64,000 nt of DNA, from positions 637,339-701,338 of the forward strand of contig NZ_HG003686.1 in NCBI RefSeq assembly GCF_000312365.2. Direction: 5' to 3'. Every line of letters starts with the position of its first letter. Position 1 is the stretch's first letter. Made by a program: the position numbers and the translations under genes. The notes under the pieces were generated by a model. It was not told where the DNA came from. It worked only from the letters and a program-made list of their open reading frames with translations, and ran no database searches. Source of the DNA: Anaerococcus provencensis. Its GTDB lineage: Bacteria; Bacillota; Clostridia; Tissierellales; Peptoniphilaceae. Shown here piece by piece: positions 27,272 through 35,738 of this stretch.

Positions 27272-27872
27272 AGTTTCAAGGGCTATCTTGATATTCTTTA
27301 TAAAGCCTATTATGAGAATACATGTGAATGGACTTGAAAATTTGCCGGAAAATAATGACTATATCTTATGTGCCAATCATAAGTCCAATTGGGATCCGAT
27401 ATTTTTGGCTATTTCTATTCCAAATCAAATACACTTTGTGGCCAAAAAGGAAATCACTACTTGGCCAATTGTAGGTTGGATAGTAAAAAAACTTGGAGTA
27501 ATCCCAGTGGAAAGAGATGGTAGAGACTTGGCAAGTCTTAAACATTGTATTAAATTGCTTAAAGAAGACAAGACTATAGGGATTATGCCAGAAGGAACAA
27601 GAACTAAGAATATTGATAGGGCCAATATGAAAGATGGGGTTAGCTTTATGGCTTTAAAAGCAAAAGTTGATATCATTCCTGTTGAGATTATTTCAACCTT
27701 TAAGCCATTTAGAAAAACTTTTGTAAATATTCACGAGCCTGTAAGACTTGATAAGTATTTGGATATGAAAACAAAAATAGCCATGGAAGAGATGACAGAT
27801 GAAGTTTTTACAAAGATTTATACTAGTAAATTGGGAGAAATAGAAGGTAGAAATGCAAATAATTATAGCTGA
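27261..27872 (+). CDS. plsC: 1-acyl-sn-glycerol-3-phosphate acyltransferase
   Basis: Membrane-associated enzyme making phosphatidic acid. 203 residues: a hydrophobic N-terminus (AILIFFIKPIM), the catalytic NHKSNWDPIF (H-x4-D) near 35-44, and the phosphate-binding PEGTR near 111-115. The order cmk-plsC-ispH/rpsA is a standard clostridial neighbourhood. Its end overlaps the next gene by 20 bases. Confidence 0.95.
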   Translation: MFYKVSRAILIFFIKPIMRIHVNGLENLPENNDYILCANHKSNWDPIFLAISIPNQIHFVAKKEITTWPIVGWIVKKLGVIPVERDGRDLASLKHCIKLLKEDKTIGIMPEGTRTKNIDRANMKDGVSFMALKAKVDIIPVEIISTFKPFRKTFVNIHEPVRLDKYLDMKTKIAMEEMTDEVFTKIYTSKLGEIEGRNANNYS

Positions 27873-30072
27873 TAATTCTGGATTTTGCTTTGGTGTAAAA
27901 AGATCGGTAGATTTGGCCCACCAAGCCCTAGAAAGCACGAAAGAAAAGTATACAGTAGGACCATTAATCCATAATCCACAACTTGTAGGAAAACTGGAAG
28001 AAGAAGGACTAAAGGTAATTACAAAAGAAGAAGCCCTAAATATCAAGGATTCTTTGATACTTATAAGAGCTCATGGAGAAAGTGCAGATTTCAAAAAAGC
28101 CCTAGTGGAAAATGGCAATGAAATCTTAGATGCAACTTGTCCAGTTCTTACAAATATATATAAAAAAATAATGGAAAAAGAAGAAGAAGGATACCAGGTA
28201 ATTATCATCGGAGATAGGAATCATCCAGAGATAAAAGCTATGGACTCTTATTTAAAAGATGGTATAATAATAACGAATGAGACTGAAGCAAAAAATATTA
28301 GATGTAAGAAGCCAATCTATGTAGTAAGTCAAACTACAAATAGGTCGGATTTTTACTACAATGTTGCGAACATCTTAAAAGATAATAATGATAGTGTAGT
28401 AATAGATAACACAATTTGTAATGCTACAAAACTAAGGCAAGATTCAGCAAAAGACCTTGCTAAGGATGTAGATTGTATGATTGTAGTTGGTGGTTTTAAT
28501 AGTTCTAATACAAATAAGCTATATGACGTGGCAAGTTTGTATAATAATAATGTTTTTAGGATTGAAACTGTTAAAGATCTACCTTTGCAAAAGCTCTCAG
28601 AATTTAAAAAAATTGGAATAATCGCGGGTGCGTCCACACCTGATGAGATTATTGAGGAGGTAGTAAGTAAAATGGATGAATTTACAAAAGAAGATTTTAT
28701 GAATAGTCTTGAAGATAGTATGAAAAAAATCTATCCAAAAGATATTGTAACAGGAACAGTTATCGATGTTAAAGAAGATGAGGTTTTTGTTGACATTCAA
28801 TACCGTGCAGATGGTATCATAAAACTTGATGAAATGACAGAAGAAGAAAGAGAAAATCCTAAAGAACATTTTGAAGTAGGATCAGAACTTGATGTTTATG
28901 TTATTAAACTTGATGATGGTGAAGGAAACGTATCATTATCAACAAGAAGAGTTCTAGGAATGAAGAGCTGGAAAGAACTATTAGAAAAATATGAAAACGA
29001 TGAAATAGTTGAAGGCCATGTAACAGGATTTAACAAAGGTGGTTTAACTGCTGAAGTTAACGGAATCCAAGGATTCATTCCTGCAAGCCAAGTTGCAACA
29101 TATTTTGTTAAAAACTTCAAAAAATTCGTTGGTGAAACATGGGATTTAAAGATTGTTTCTATTGACGAAAGAAAAAATAGATTAGTTTTATCTCGTAAAG
29201 ACGTTCTTGAAGGAGAACTTGAGGAAAGATGGGAAGAACTTGAAGAAGGTCAAGTTGTAGAAGGTGAAGTTGCTAGACTTACAGACTTCGGTGCTTTCGT
29301 TGAAGTAAATGGACTTGACGGATTACTTCACGTTTCTGACATTGCTTGGAGCAGAGTTGAAGTTCCATCTGATGTACTTAATGTTGGAGATAAAATCGAA
29401 GTTAAAATCTTAAAACTAAACAAAGAAAAGAACAGAATTTCTCTTGGACGCAAACAATTACTTGACAAACCATTTGATTCCTTTGTAAACAGCCACGAAG
29501 TTGGCGATGTAGTAAAAGGTAAAGTTGTTAACCTACTTGACTTTGGCGCATTTGTAGAAGTAGCTGACGGAGTTGAAGGTTTAGTTCACGTATCAGAGAT
29601 TTCTTGGGATCACGTTGAAAAACCATCTGATGAACTTAATGTTGGTGATGAAATCGAAGTTAAGATTATATCAATTGACAAAGAAGAAGAAAAAGTTGGT
29701 TTATCAATCAAACAACTAGAAGAAGCTCCAGAAAGACCAGAAAGAAAACCTAGAAGAGAAAACAGAGCTAACAATAACCAAAATAGACCAAGAAGAAAAG
29801 CAGAAAGAAGTCAAAGCCAAAACTTCTCTTCAGATGCTGACCTAAACAACAACCTAGGTAATCTTCTAGAACAAGCTCTACTTGGTGCTGGTGAAACAGA
29901 TCTTATCGGCGAAGAAAGCGAAGTTGATGGAGTTATAGATGATATCGAAGCTAGCGAAAATGTTGAAGAACATGAAGAAGTTAGCGAAACAGAAATCAAC
30001 ACAGAAGAAGCTGCTGAATCAATAGCTGAAGAAGAAGCAAGTGAAGCTGAAGCTGACGAAGAAATAGAATAA
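27853..30072 (+). CDS. ispH-rpsA: Bifunctional IspH (HMBPP reductase) / ribosomal protein S1
   Basis: Fusion known from Clostridia. Residues 1-280 are IspH, the last enzyme of the MEP isoprenoid pathway: iron-sulfur cysteines in NSGFCFGVKRS (about 12), DATCPVLTN (about 96) and NTICNATKLRQ (about 193), plus RAHGES. Residues about 297-620 hold four S1 RNA-binding repeats (starting near 297, 381, 465, 550). The tail from about 624 is an Arg/Asn-rich patch followed by a long acidic segment. Codon use in the S1 part resembles that of highly expressed genes, unlike the IspH part. An in-frame internal start with a strong ribosome site exists at 28672. Confidence 0.95.
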   Translation: MQIIIADNSGFCFGVKRSVDLAHQALESTKEKYTVGPLIHNPQLVGKLEEEGLKVITKEEALNIKDSLILIRAHGESADFKKALVENGNEILDATCPVLTNIYKKIMEKEEEGYQVIIIGDRNHPEIKAMDSYLKDGIIITNETEAKNIRCKKPIYVVSQTTNRSDFYYNVANILKDNNDSVVIDNTICNATKLRQDSAKDLAKDVDCMIVVGGFNSSNTNKLYDVASLYNNNVFRIETVKDLPLQKLSEFKKIGIIAGASTPDEIIEEVVSKMDEFTKEDFMNSLEDSMKKIYPKDIVTGTVIDVKEDEVFVDIQYRADGIIKLDEMTEEERENPKEHFEVGSELDVYVIKLDDGEGNVSLSTRRVLGMKSWKELLEKYENDEIVEGHVTGFNKGGLTAEVNGIQGFIPASQVATYFVKNFKKFVGETWDLKIVSIDERKNRLVLSRKDVLEGELEERWEELEEGQVVEGEVARLTDFGAFVEVNGLDGLLHVSDIAWSRVEVPSDVLNVGDKIEVKILKLNKEKNRISLGRKQLLDKPFDSFVNSHEVGDVVKGKVVNLLDFGAFVEVADGVEGLVHVSEISWDHVEKPSDELNVGDEIEVKIISIDKEEEKVGLSIKQLEEAPERPERKPRRENRANNNQNRPRRKAERSQSQNFSSDADLNNNLGNLLEQALLGAGETDLIGEESEVDGVIDDIEASENVEEHEEVSETEINTEEAAESIAEEEASEAEADEEIE
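28655..28674 (+). promoter_or_regulatory. Internal ribosome binding site and in-frame ATG between IspH and S1
   Basis: AGGAGG (28655-28660, within GAGGAGGT) stands 11 bases before ATG 28672, which is in frame (codon 274). The product would start MDEFTKEDFMNS, shortly before the first S1 repeat, much like free S1 proteins. The same bases encode Glu-Glu-Val of IspH, so the match may be incidental. Confidence 0.4.
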
Positions 30073-30097
30073 GAAAATCTATAAAAATTAAAAATAA

Positions 30098-30127
30098 AAG
30101 AAGGTGATTAAAGTCATCTTCTTTTTT
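30098..30127 (+). terminator. Intrinsic terminator after ispH-rpsA
   Basis: AAGAAGGTGA (30098-30107) pairs with TCATCTTCTT (30114-30123, one mismatch) and runs into T6. The miaB start follows 14 bases later, so it may only partly stop transcription. Confidence 0.7.
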
Positions 30128-30140
30128 CAATGAGGAGTAA

Positions 30141-31490
30141 ATGGAAATTAAAGAAAAATATAAAGATTATTTTAAAGGTAAGAAATACAATATAACAACT
30201 TTTGGTTGCCAAATGAATGAGCATGATTCTGAGAGAATATCTTATATACTAGAAGATTTAGGATATACTTATACAGAAATAAGAGAAGAAGCTGACTTTA
30301 TCCTATTTAACACATGTTTGGTTCGTGAGAATGCAGAACTAAAACTATATGGTCAGGTATCATCACTTAAAAAACTTAAGAAAGCTCATTCAGAAAAAAT
30401 TATAGCAGTATCTGGTTGTATGATGCAAACGTCAACAGCAAGAGAGGTGATAGTAACAAAACATAGAGAAGTTGATATAGTATTTGGTACAAAAAACATC
30501 AATTCACTGGCTGGTTTGATATATAGATATCTTGAAACTGGGGAAAGGGTAGTTGATGTATCAACTGATAATGCGAAAGATGATTTTGAAAAATACAACT
30601 CTACCAACAACTTCCAAGCCTATGTAAATATAATGCGTGGCTGTGATAATTTCTGTTCATATTGCATAGTTCCAGAATCAAGGGGTAGAGAAGAATCCAG
30701 AAGGCCTTACTCAATCATAGAAGAAGTTGAATATTTAGCTGGTCAAGGTTTTAAAGAATTCACATTATTAGGACAAAATGTAAATTCATACGGCAACAAG
30801 ACTAATGATGGCTTTACTTTCCCAGAACTGTTAAATAGGGTTGCAAAAATACCTGGTGTAGAAAGATTAAGATTTACATCAAGCCATCCAAAAGATTTAT
30901 CAGATGAGTTAATTTATGTAATGCGAGATAATGACAACATTTGCAATTACTTCCACCTTCCTATGCAATCAGGATCAAATGAAGTACTAAAAAAAATGAA
31001 CCGTCATTATACAATTGAAAAATATATTGAAAGAGCAAATAAATTAAGAGAAGAAATACCGGGCATAGCACTTTCTACTGATATTATAGTAGGATTCCCT
31101 ACAGAAACAGAAGAAGATTTCCAGGCAACAATAGATGCTTGTAAAGAAATTGAATTTGATTCAGCCTTTACTTTTAAGTATAGCCCTAGACCAAAGACAG
31201 TGGCAGCAAAGATGCCTACAATAGATGAAGATATAGTTCAAGGTAGGTTCCAAAGGCTTCTAGATGAGCTATATCCAATATTCAATCAAAAGAACAAGGA
31301 ATATATTGGCCGCACTGTAGAAGTTCTCATAGAGGGTGAATCAAAAAATAATCCTGAAATTCTAACAGGTAGAACTGATACCTTTAAACTAGTTCATGTT
31401 AAGGCTCCAAAAGATTTGATTGGTCAAATCGTCAAGGTCAAGATTACAGATAATACTTCATTTACCATAAGTGGTGAATTGGTTAACTAA
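30141..31490 (+). CDS. miaB: tRNA-2-methylthio-N6-dimethylallyladenosine synthase MiaB
   Basis: Radical-SAM methylthiotransferase acting on i6A37 of tRNA. 449 residues: N-terminal cluster cysteines in TFGCQMNEHDSE, FNTCLVREN and VSGCMMQ; radical-SAM motif CDNFCSYC near 169-176 with the flanking VPESRGREESR; C-terminal TRAM domain (from about 375). A GAGGAG site precedes ATG. Placement downstream of ispH-rpsA differs from the common miaB-mutS link. Confidence 0.95.
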   Translation: MEIKEKYKDYFKGKKYNITTFGCQMNEHDSERISYILEDLGYTYTEIREEADFILFNTCLVRENAELKLYGQVSSLKKLKKAHSEKIIAVSGCMMQTSTAREVIVTKHREVDIVFGTKNINSLAGLIYRYLETGERVVDVSTDNAKDDFEKYNSTNNFQAYVNIMRGCDNFCSYCIVPESRGREESRRPYSIIEEVEYLAGQGFKEFTLLGQNVNSYGNKTNDGFTFPELLNRVAKIPGVERLRFTSSHPKDLSDELIYVMRDNDNICNYFHLPMQSGSNEVLKKMNRHYTIEKYIERANKLREEIPGIALSTDIIVGFPTETEEDFQATIDACKEIEFDSAFTFKYSPRPKTVAAKMPTIDEDIVQGRFQRLLDELYPIFNQKNKEYIGRTVEVLIEGESKNNPEILTGRTDTFKLVHVKAPKDLIGQIVKVKITDNTSFTISGELVN

Positions 31491-31530
31491 TAATCAATTA
31501 AATTATAAATGATATCAAATATTTATTATG

Positions 31531-31560
31531 CTTTTATAACTATTATAAAAGTGTTATTAT
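31531..31560 (+). promoter_or_regulatory. Palindrome plus extended -10 upstream of the V-ATPase operon
   Basis: A perfect inverted repeat CTTTTATAA-CTA-TTATAAAAG (31531-31551) is followed directly by TGTTATTAT (31552-31560), a possible extended -10. The palindrome would cover the -35 to -16 zone, where a repressor or activator could bind. AAAGGAG and ATG follow. Confidence 0.4.
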
Positions 31561-31585
31561 TTATCCGTTAAAGGAGATGACTTAA

Positions 31586-32560
31586 ATGAGAGATGTAGTA
31601 GTAAAAGCAAAAGCTAAAATGGGAAGAATTCCCGATGATGATCTTTACTTAAATCTTGCAAGCTATGGCGATTTTGATAAAAAAGTTGACATACTTTCAA
31701 AAGCTTATCCCGACATTGATTATAGTAGGGAGAAGGTTAATCTTGAAGCTAACAATTTTAAGAGGATGTTTGCAGAAATCAAAAGTATAGATTATTTTCT
31801 AACAGGTCTTGAAAGTGACTTCTTTAACCTATATTTTTCTAAATATGAGATTTTGTTTTTGCAAGAGATAATTGAATCTCTTGTAAACGACAATTTTTCT
31901 AGAAATTATCTGACTTTCAAATCAAATCCTCTATCTGAAAACTTCATTTTAGATAGCAAGATGGATTTGGAATCTTTTATAAAAGCAAATCAAAATAGTA
32001 GATACTATAGAACCCTGCTACCATTTTTAAATAAAAATATGCAGGCTGAGAACTTAATATTTCTAACAAGTAATGCTCTAATGAAGTTCTATTATAGATC
32101 CTTGTTAAAATTGTCTAAGAAATTAAAAGAGCATAAACTTATTAGAAAATTTTTGGGTGAAGAGATAAATCTACTAAATTTTGAAATGCTTTATAGGCTC
32201 AAGAACTATTATGACCTCAATGATGGTGATATTTTCAATTATCTGATTGAAGGTGGTAATAGTTTTAATGGAGAAAGATTAAAAGAACTTTCCCTATTAT
32301 CAAAAGATGAGTTTTTAGAAAAGATGAGATCGGGCAAGTATAAAAAAGTCTTTGCAAATACTGATAATATTCACAAAGAGATTAGAAAATATGAACTGAA
32401 ACTTTACAAAAGTGAAATAACTAAGGAAGAATCAGACATATTATATGTGATTTCTGCAATGAATATTATTTTTATTAGTGGAGAAAATATAGAAGCCCTC
32501 ATGGAATTAGATGATAGTTTCAATAAAGATGAACGTTTAGAATATTTAATAGTGAGGTAA
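31586..32560 (+). CDS. ntpC: V-type ATPase subunit C (d-like)
   Basis: Subunit C caps the rotor ring and links it to the central stalk. The 324-residue soluble, helix-rich protein matches the AtpC/NtpC family in its early SYGDFDKKVDILSKAYP, YFLTGLESDFFNLYF, and the C-terminal ALMELDDSFNKDERLEYLIVR. It leads the operon here, whereas E. hirae starts with the G/H-like subunit and places C in the middle. Length normal. Confidence 0.88.
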   Translation: MRDVVVKAKAKMGRIPDDDLYLNLASYGDFDKKVDILSKAYPDIDYSREKVNLEANNFKRMFAEIKSIDYFLTGLESDFFNLYFSKYEILFLQEIIESLVNDNFSRNYLTFKSNPLSENFILDSKMDLESFIKANQNSRYYRTLLPFLNKNMQAENLIFLTSNALMKFYYRSLLKLSKKLKEHKLIRKFLGEEINLLNFEMLYRLKNYYDLNDGDIFNYLIEGGNSFNGERLKELSLLSKDEFLEKMRSGKYKKVFANTDNIHKEIRKYELKLYKSEITKEESDILYVISAMNIIFISGENIEALMELDDSFNKDERLEYLIVR

Positions 32561-32562
32561 CA

Positions 32563-33447
32563 ATGGCAGTTGAAAAAATGTATCTGGTAAACATGATATC
32601 TAACTTGGATAATCTAGATAACTTCCTTGAAGATGTTATTAAGATTGGTGAAATAGAACCAGTTGATGCCTTTAACCAAGTTACAAATAGGACATTTAAT
32701 ATACGAGCAAGCGCTGAAAATGTCGATATTACAGAAGATATCAATAAACTATCAGGTTTTCAAAAAGAAGATGACGGCTATAATGAAAAATTAGTTGAAC
32801 TTAAAAATTCACTAAATCTAGCCGATAGTCAAAGTGGGAATCTTGTAGATCCCCAACGAGTTAACGAATTCTATGATAGGTTAAAGTCATTAATAAAAGA
32901 AAAAGAAGAGTTAGAAGAAAAATCTAGGCAACTAAACATTTACAAAGAAAATGTAGACAAATTAAGAGATTATAATATTGATATAGAAAAAATCCAAAAT
33001 CTCAAATTCTTTGATTATAGGTATGGTTCAGTTTCTGAAGATGGTCGCTTCATATTAAAAAACAACTATGAAAATATCCCATCTCTAATAATCCACTTGG
33101 ATAATGACGTAGATAGGGCCAGCCTAAATGCTATAGAAGAAATATATGCTCTAGATGAAGCAACATATAATCTTAACGATCAAACAGAAAAAGTTCTTGC
33201 TGATGAGAGATTAAATACAAGAAATGTATCTCTTTCTCTTGACCAAGAATACAACAAAAAGACAAAAGAAGAGTCAGATAAAATATATAATGAAATAATG
33301 GACGATGCTAATAATAAAATTAATAGTATCAATGCTGACTACCAATCCAAAATAAACTTTATGGATAGTATCTACAAAGAATATAAGGGTGAGGTTATTG
33401 ATAGAATAGTTGATTTCCTCATAGAAGATAAAGATTTTGAGATGTAA
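32563..33447 (+). CDS. V-type ATPase subunit I, N-terminal part as a separate protein, with G/H-like C-terminal helix
   Basis: 294 residues without membrane segments. Residues 1-200 resemble the start of a normal subunit I: VEKMYLVNMIS, a long charged helix (KEKEELEEKSRQL), then KFFDYRYGSVSEDGR and SLIIHLDN. The rest of a normal subunit I is in the next gene, in another frame. From about 225 the chain becomes a continuous charged helix ending KGEVIDRIVDFLIEDK, reminiscent of stator subunit G/H ends (AVDLVVERI-like). No separate G/H gene exists in the operon. The gene has its own start behind the ntpC stop. The G/H similarity is inferred by eye. Confidence 0.7.
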   Translation: MAVEKMYLVNMISNLDNLDNFLEDVIKIGEIEPVDAFNQVTNRTFNIRASAENVDITEDINKLSGFQKEDDGYNEKLVELKNSLNLADSQSGNLVDPQRVNEFYDRLKSLIKEKEELEEKSRQLNIYKENVDKLRDYNIDIEKIQNLKFFDYRYGSVSEDGRFILKNNYENIPSLIIHLDNDVDRASLNAIEEIYALDEATYNLNDQTEKVLADERLNTRNVSLSLDQEYNKKTKEESDKIYNEIMDDANNKINSINADYQSKINFMDSIYKEYKGEVIDRIVDFLIEDKDFEM

Positions 33448-33452
33448 GTTAT

Positions 33453-35276
33453 ATGGCAAATAGATTAAATAAGCCTAGAATTATTAGTCAGGGATTGGAA
33501 GATGATTACCTATTACTTTATCCAAATAAAGTTCGAGAAGATATATCGAGAACTATTAATTCATTGGGTTTTGTAGATAAAGATTTATCATTTAAAAAAA
33601 CTGACTATAATATAGCAAATGAATTAGATGTTACAAGAAGGGACCTAGAAAACATTAATCACAAAATTGATGATCTAAAAAATTCTTATAAAGATATAGT
33701 AGATAATATATCTTATAACATCAATCATCAAAAAAAGGCCGAGCATTTTGAAGAGTCTATGGCCTATGGTGAAAAATATTTCTACTTCTCAGCCCAGGTT
33801 CCTGAAAAAAAGTTAAAGGAATTAGAAGATATGGCAGACAAATATCCTGATACTAGGATAAGTAATGATAATAATTCTGATTTTAATGTTAATCCTGAAA
33901 AGGATAATAAAAAACCTTCAAATGAAGAAGATTATCTATTAATTTATCCTAAGAAGGTAAAAAAGGATGTATCTAGATCTGTAAATACTTTAGGTTTTGT
34001 CGATAAAGACCTGCCTAAAGATTTGTTGATTAAGGATATTGATGAAAAACAAAGTCAGACCCAAAAAAGACTGAATGAAATAAATAGTCAAATAGAAGAA
34101 ATCAATAGAGATTACCAAGATATACTTGGAAATATTTCTTACTCTATTGAATATGAGAAAAAGTCTGACGAATTGAAGAACAATATGGCTCATGGTGATG
34201 AGTATTTCTACTTGTCCGGATGGGTGCCAGAAAGCGAACTAAATAAATTCGAAAACTTAGAAGATAAGTACAAAAATACTATTATTACAACCAAGGATGT
34301 GGATAGTCTAAATGAACAGCCTCCTACAAAGCTTAAAAACAACAAGTTTGTAAGACCTTTTGAATATATGGTCAATATGTATGGCGCTCCAAACTATGAT
34401 GAGATCGACCCGACACCATTTTTTGCGATAACATATATGTTACTATACGGACTAATGTTTGGTGATCTTGGTCAAGGTTTAGTTTTCTTAGGACTTGGAT
34501 TCTGGTTATCAAAGAAAAATGAAACTTTTGGGGCAATACTCAAAAGAATTGGAATATCAGCATCCATCTTTGGACTTATGTATGGATCTTTCTTTGGTAG
34601 AGAAGATTTGATTCCGACCTTACTAATAAAACCATTTGATAACATCATGACAGTTCTAATTGCATCAGTTGCATTTGGTGTAACTTTAATGGTGATTTCA
34701 TATATAATTGGTATTTATAACAAAGTCCACCTCCAAAAAAATATCGAAGAAGGAATCTTTGGTAAAGAGGGACTTGCCGGACTTATGATGATGAGTTCAT
34801 TTATTATAATAGTTCTTGCAATTGTAAATGTAGGTCCAGTTCCTAAAAATATTGGCCTAATATTGCTTATAATTTCAATAGTGATGATGGTATTTAAGCA
34901 ACCTATAGCAAGAAAGTTAGAAGGAAATAAGAAACTATACGACCAAGCAAAGGGAGATTACTATCTTGAAGGTTCGTTTTCAGTGATAGAAGCCCTACTT
35001 TCAGTATTTTCAAATCTTGTATCATTTACAAGAGTTGGAGCCTTTGCTATAAACCACGTTGGATTGTATATGGCTTTTGAAGTTATGGCAAAACTTGTTG
35101 GTGGTGGTATCAAAGGATTTATATTATTAGTCATCGGAAATATATTTATAATTGGCCTAGAGGGTATGATTGTAGGTATCCAAGGACTAAGACTAGAATT
35201 TTACGAAATGTTTAGCAAGTATTACGAAGGAAATGGTCATTTATTTAGACCAATTAATCAAAGAAAATTTAACTAG
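33453..35276 (+). CDS. ntpI: V-type ATPase subunit I, C-terminal and membrane part, with internal duplication
   Basis: 607 residues. The C-terminal half (about 320-600) is the classical subunit a/I membrane domain: FFAITYMLLYGLMFGDLGQG, several further membrane helices, and SNLVSFTRVGAFAINHVGL with the essential proton/sodium-path Arg. The N-terminal half contains two copies of one module (residues about 16-137 and 158-280), each opening with DYLL-YP and reaching YFYxSxxVPE. A normal subunit I has this module once, preceded by the part encoded by the previous gene. The start at 33453 has no strong ribosome site, 5 bases after the upstream stop. Confidence 0.9.
   Translation: MANRLNKPRIISQGLEDDYLLLYPNKVREDISRTINSLGFVDKDLSFKKTDYNIANELDVTRRDLENINHKIDDLKNSYKDIVDNISYNINHQKKAEHFEESMAYGEKYFYFSAQVPEKKLKELEDMADKYPDTRISNDNNSDFNVNPEKDNKKPSNEEDYLLIYPKKVKKDVSRSVNTLGFVDKDLPKDLLIKDIDEKQSQTQKRLNEINSQIEEINRDYQDILGNISYSIEYEKKSDELKNNMAHGDEYFYLSGWVPESELNKFENLEDKYKNTIITTKDVDSLNEQPPTKLKNNKFVRPFEYMVNMYGAPNYDEIDPTPFFAITYMLLYGLMFGDLGQGLVFLGLGFWLSKKNETFGAILKRIGISASIFGLMYGSFFGREDLIPTLLIKPFDNIMTVLIASVAFGVTLMVISYIIGIYNKVHLQKNIEEGIFGKEGLAGLMMMSSFIIIVLAIVNVGPVPKNIGLILLIISIVMMVFKQPIARKLEGNKKLYDQAKGDYYLEGSFSVIEALLSVFSNLVSFTRVGAFAINHVGLYMAFEVMAKLVGGGIKGFILLVIGNIFIIGLEGMIVGIQGLRLEFYEMFSKYYEGNGHLFRPINQRKFN
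33498..33863 (+). repeat. Tandem module, copy 1, within ntpI
   Basis: Encodes residues about 16-137. Shared landmarks with copy 2: DYLLLYPNKV, TINSLGFVDKDL, DIVDNISY, and MAYGEKYFYFS before VPE. Confidence 0.8.
33924..34292 (+). repeat. Tandem module, copy 2, within ntpI
   Basis: Encodes residues about 158-280 with matching DYLLIYPKKV, SVNTLGFVDKDL, DILGNISY, and MAHGDEYFYLSGWVPE. The DNA has diverged clearly from copy 1, so the duplication is not recent. Confidence 0.8.
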
Positions 35277-35302
35277 TAGAAAAGGAAAGATAAGGAAAAA
35301 TT

Positions 35303-35737
35303 ATGATAAAAAATATTGGATTTTTAGCACTAGCTGTTGTAGTAATTACAATTTACTCAGGTTTATATTTATTAAAAAATAACGAAGATTCTTCAAAAGA
35401 TAAAATAAAAAAAGCACTTAAAATCAATTTGTTCACTTTTGTTCCAGTAATGGCAATGATAGTAGTATTACTATTGCCTGCAAACTCATCAGCAGCAGCT
35501 GAAGCAGCTGGTACTGCAGCAAATAGTGCTGATGGACTAAAATACATTGGTGCAGCACTTTCAACTGGTCTTGCTACTATTGGTACAGGCTTTGCAGTAG
35601 GCAATGTAGGTTCTGCAGCACTTGGAGCAATTTCTGAAGACCAATCTATCTTAGGTCGTACAATTATCTTCGTAGGTCTAGCAGAAGGTATCGCTATCTT
35701 TGGTGTTATCATCTCAATTATGATTCTTAACGCTTAA
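35303..35737 (+). CDS. ntpK: V-type ATPase subunit K (c-ring proteolipid)
   Basis: 144 residues with four hydrophobic helices (about 3-24, 42-60, 79-110, 118-143). The C-terminal hairpin carries GNVGSAALGAISEDQ and the ion-binding GLAEGIAIFG with the essential Glu. The N-terminal hairpin has no such carboxylate. The Gln residue that accompanies Glu in known sodium-binding rings is not evident in the third helix, so proton coupling is slightly favoured; this is weak inference. Codon use is strongly biased, fitting a multi-copy subunit. Confidence 0.92.
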   Translation: MIKNIGFLALAVVVITIYSGLYLLKNNEDSSKDKIKKALKINLFTFVPVMAMIVVLLLPANSSAAAEAAGTAANSADGLKYIGAALSTGLATIGTGFAVGNVGSAALGAISEDQSILGRTIIFVGLAEGIAIFGVIISIMILNA

Positions 35738-35738
35738 A

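Noticed and set aside
27853-30072. IspH-S1 fusion as a new fusion protein
   Set aside because: This fusion is already known across Clostridia; only the internal start and the tail were kept as findings.
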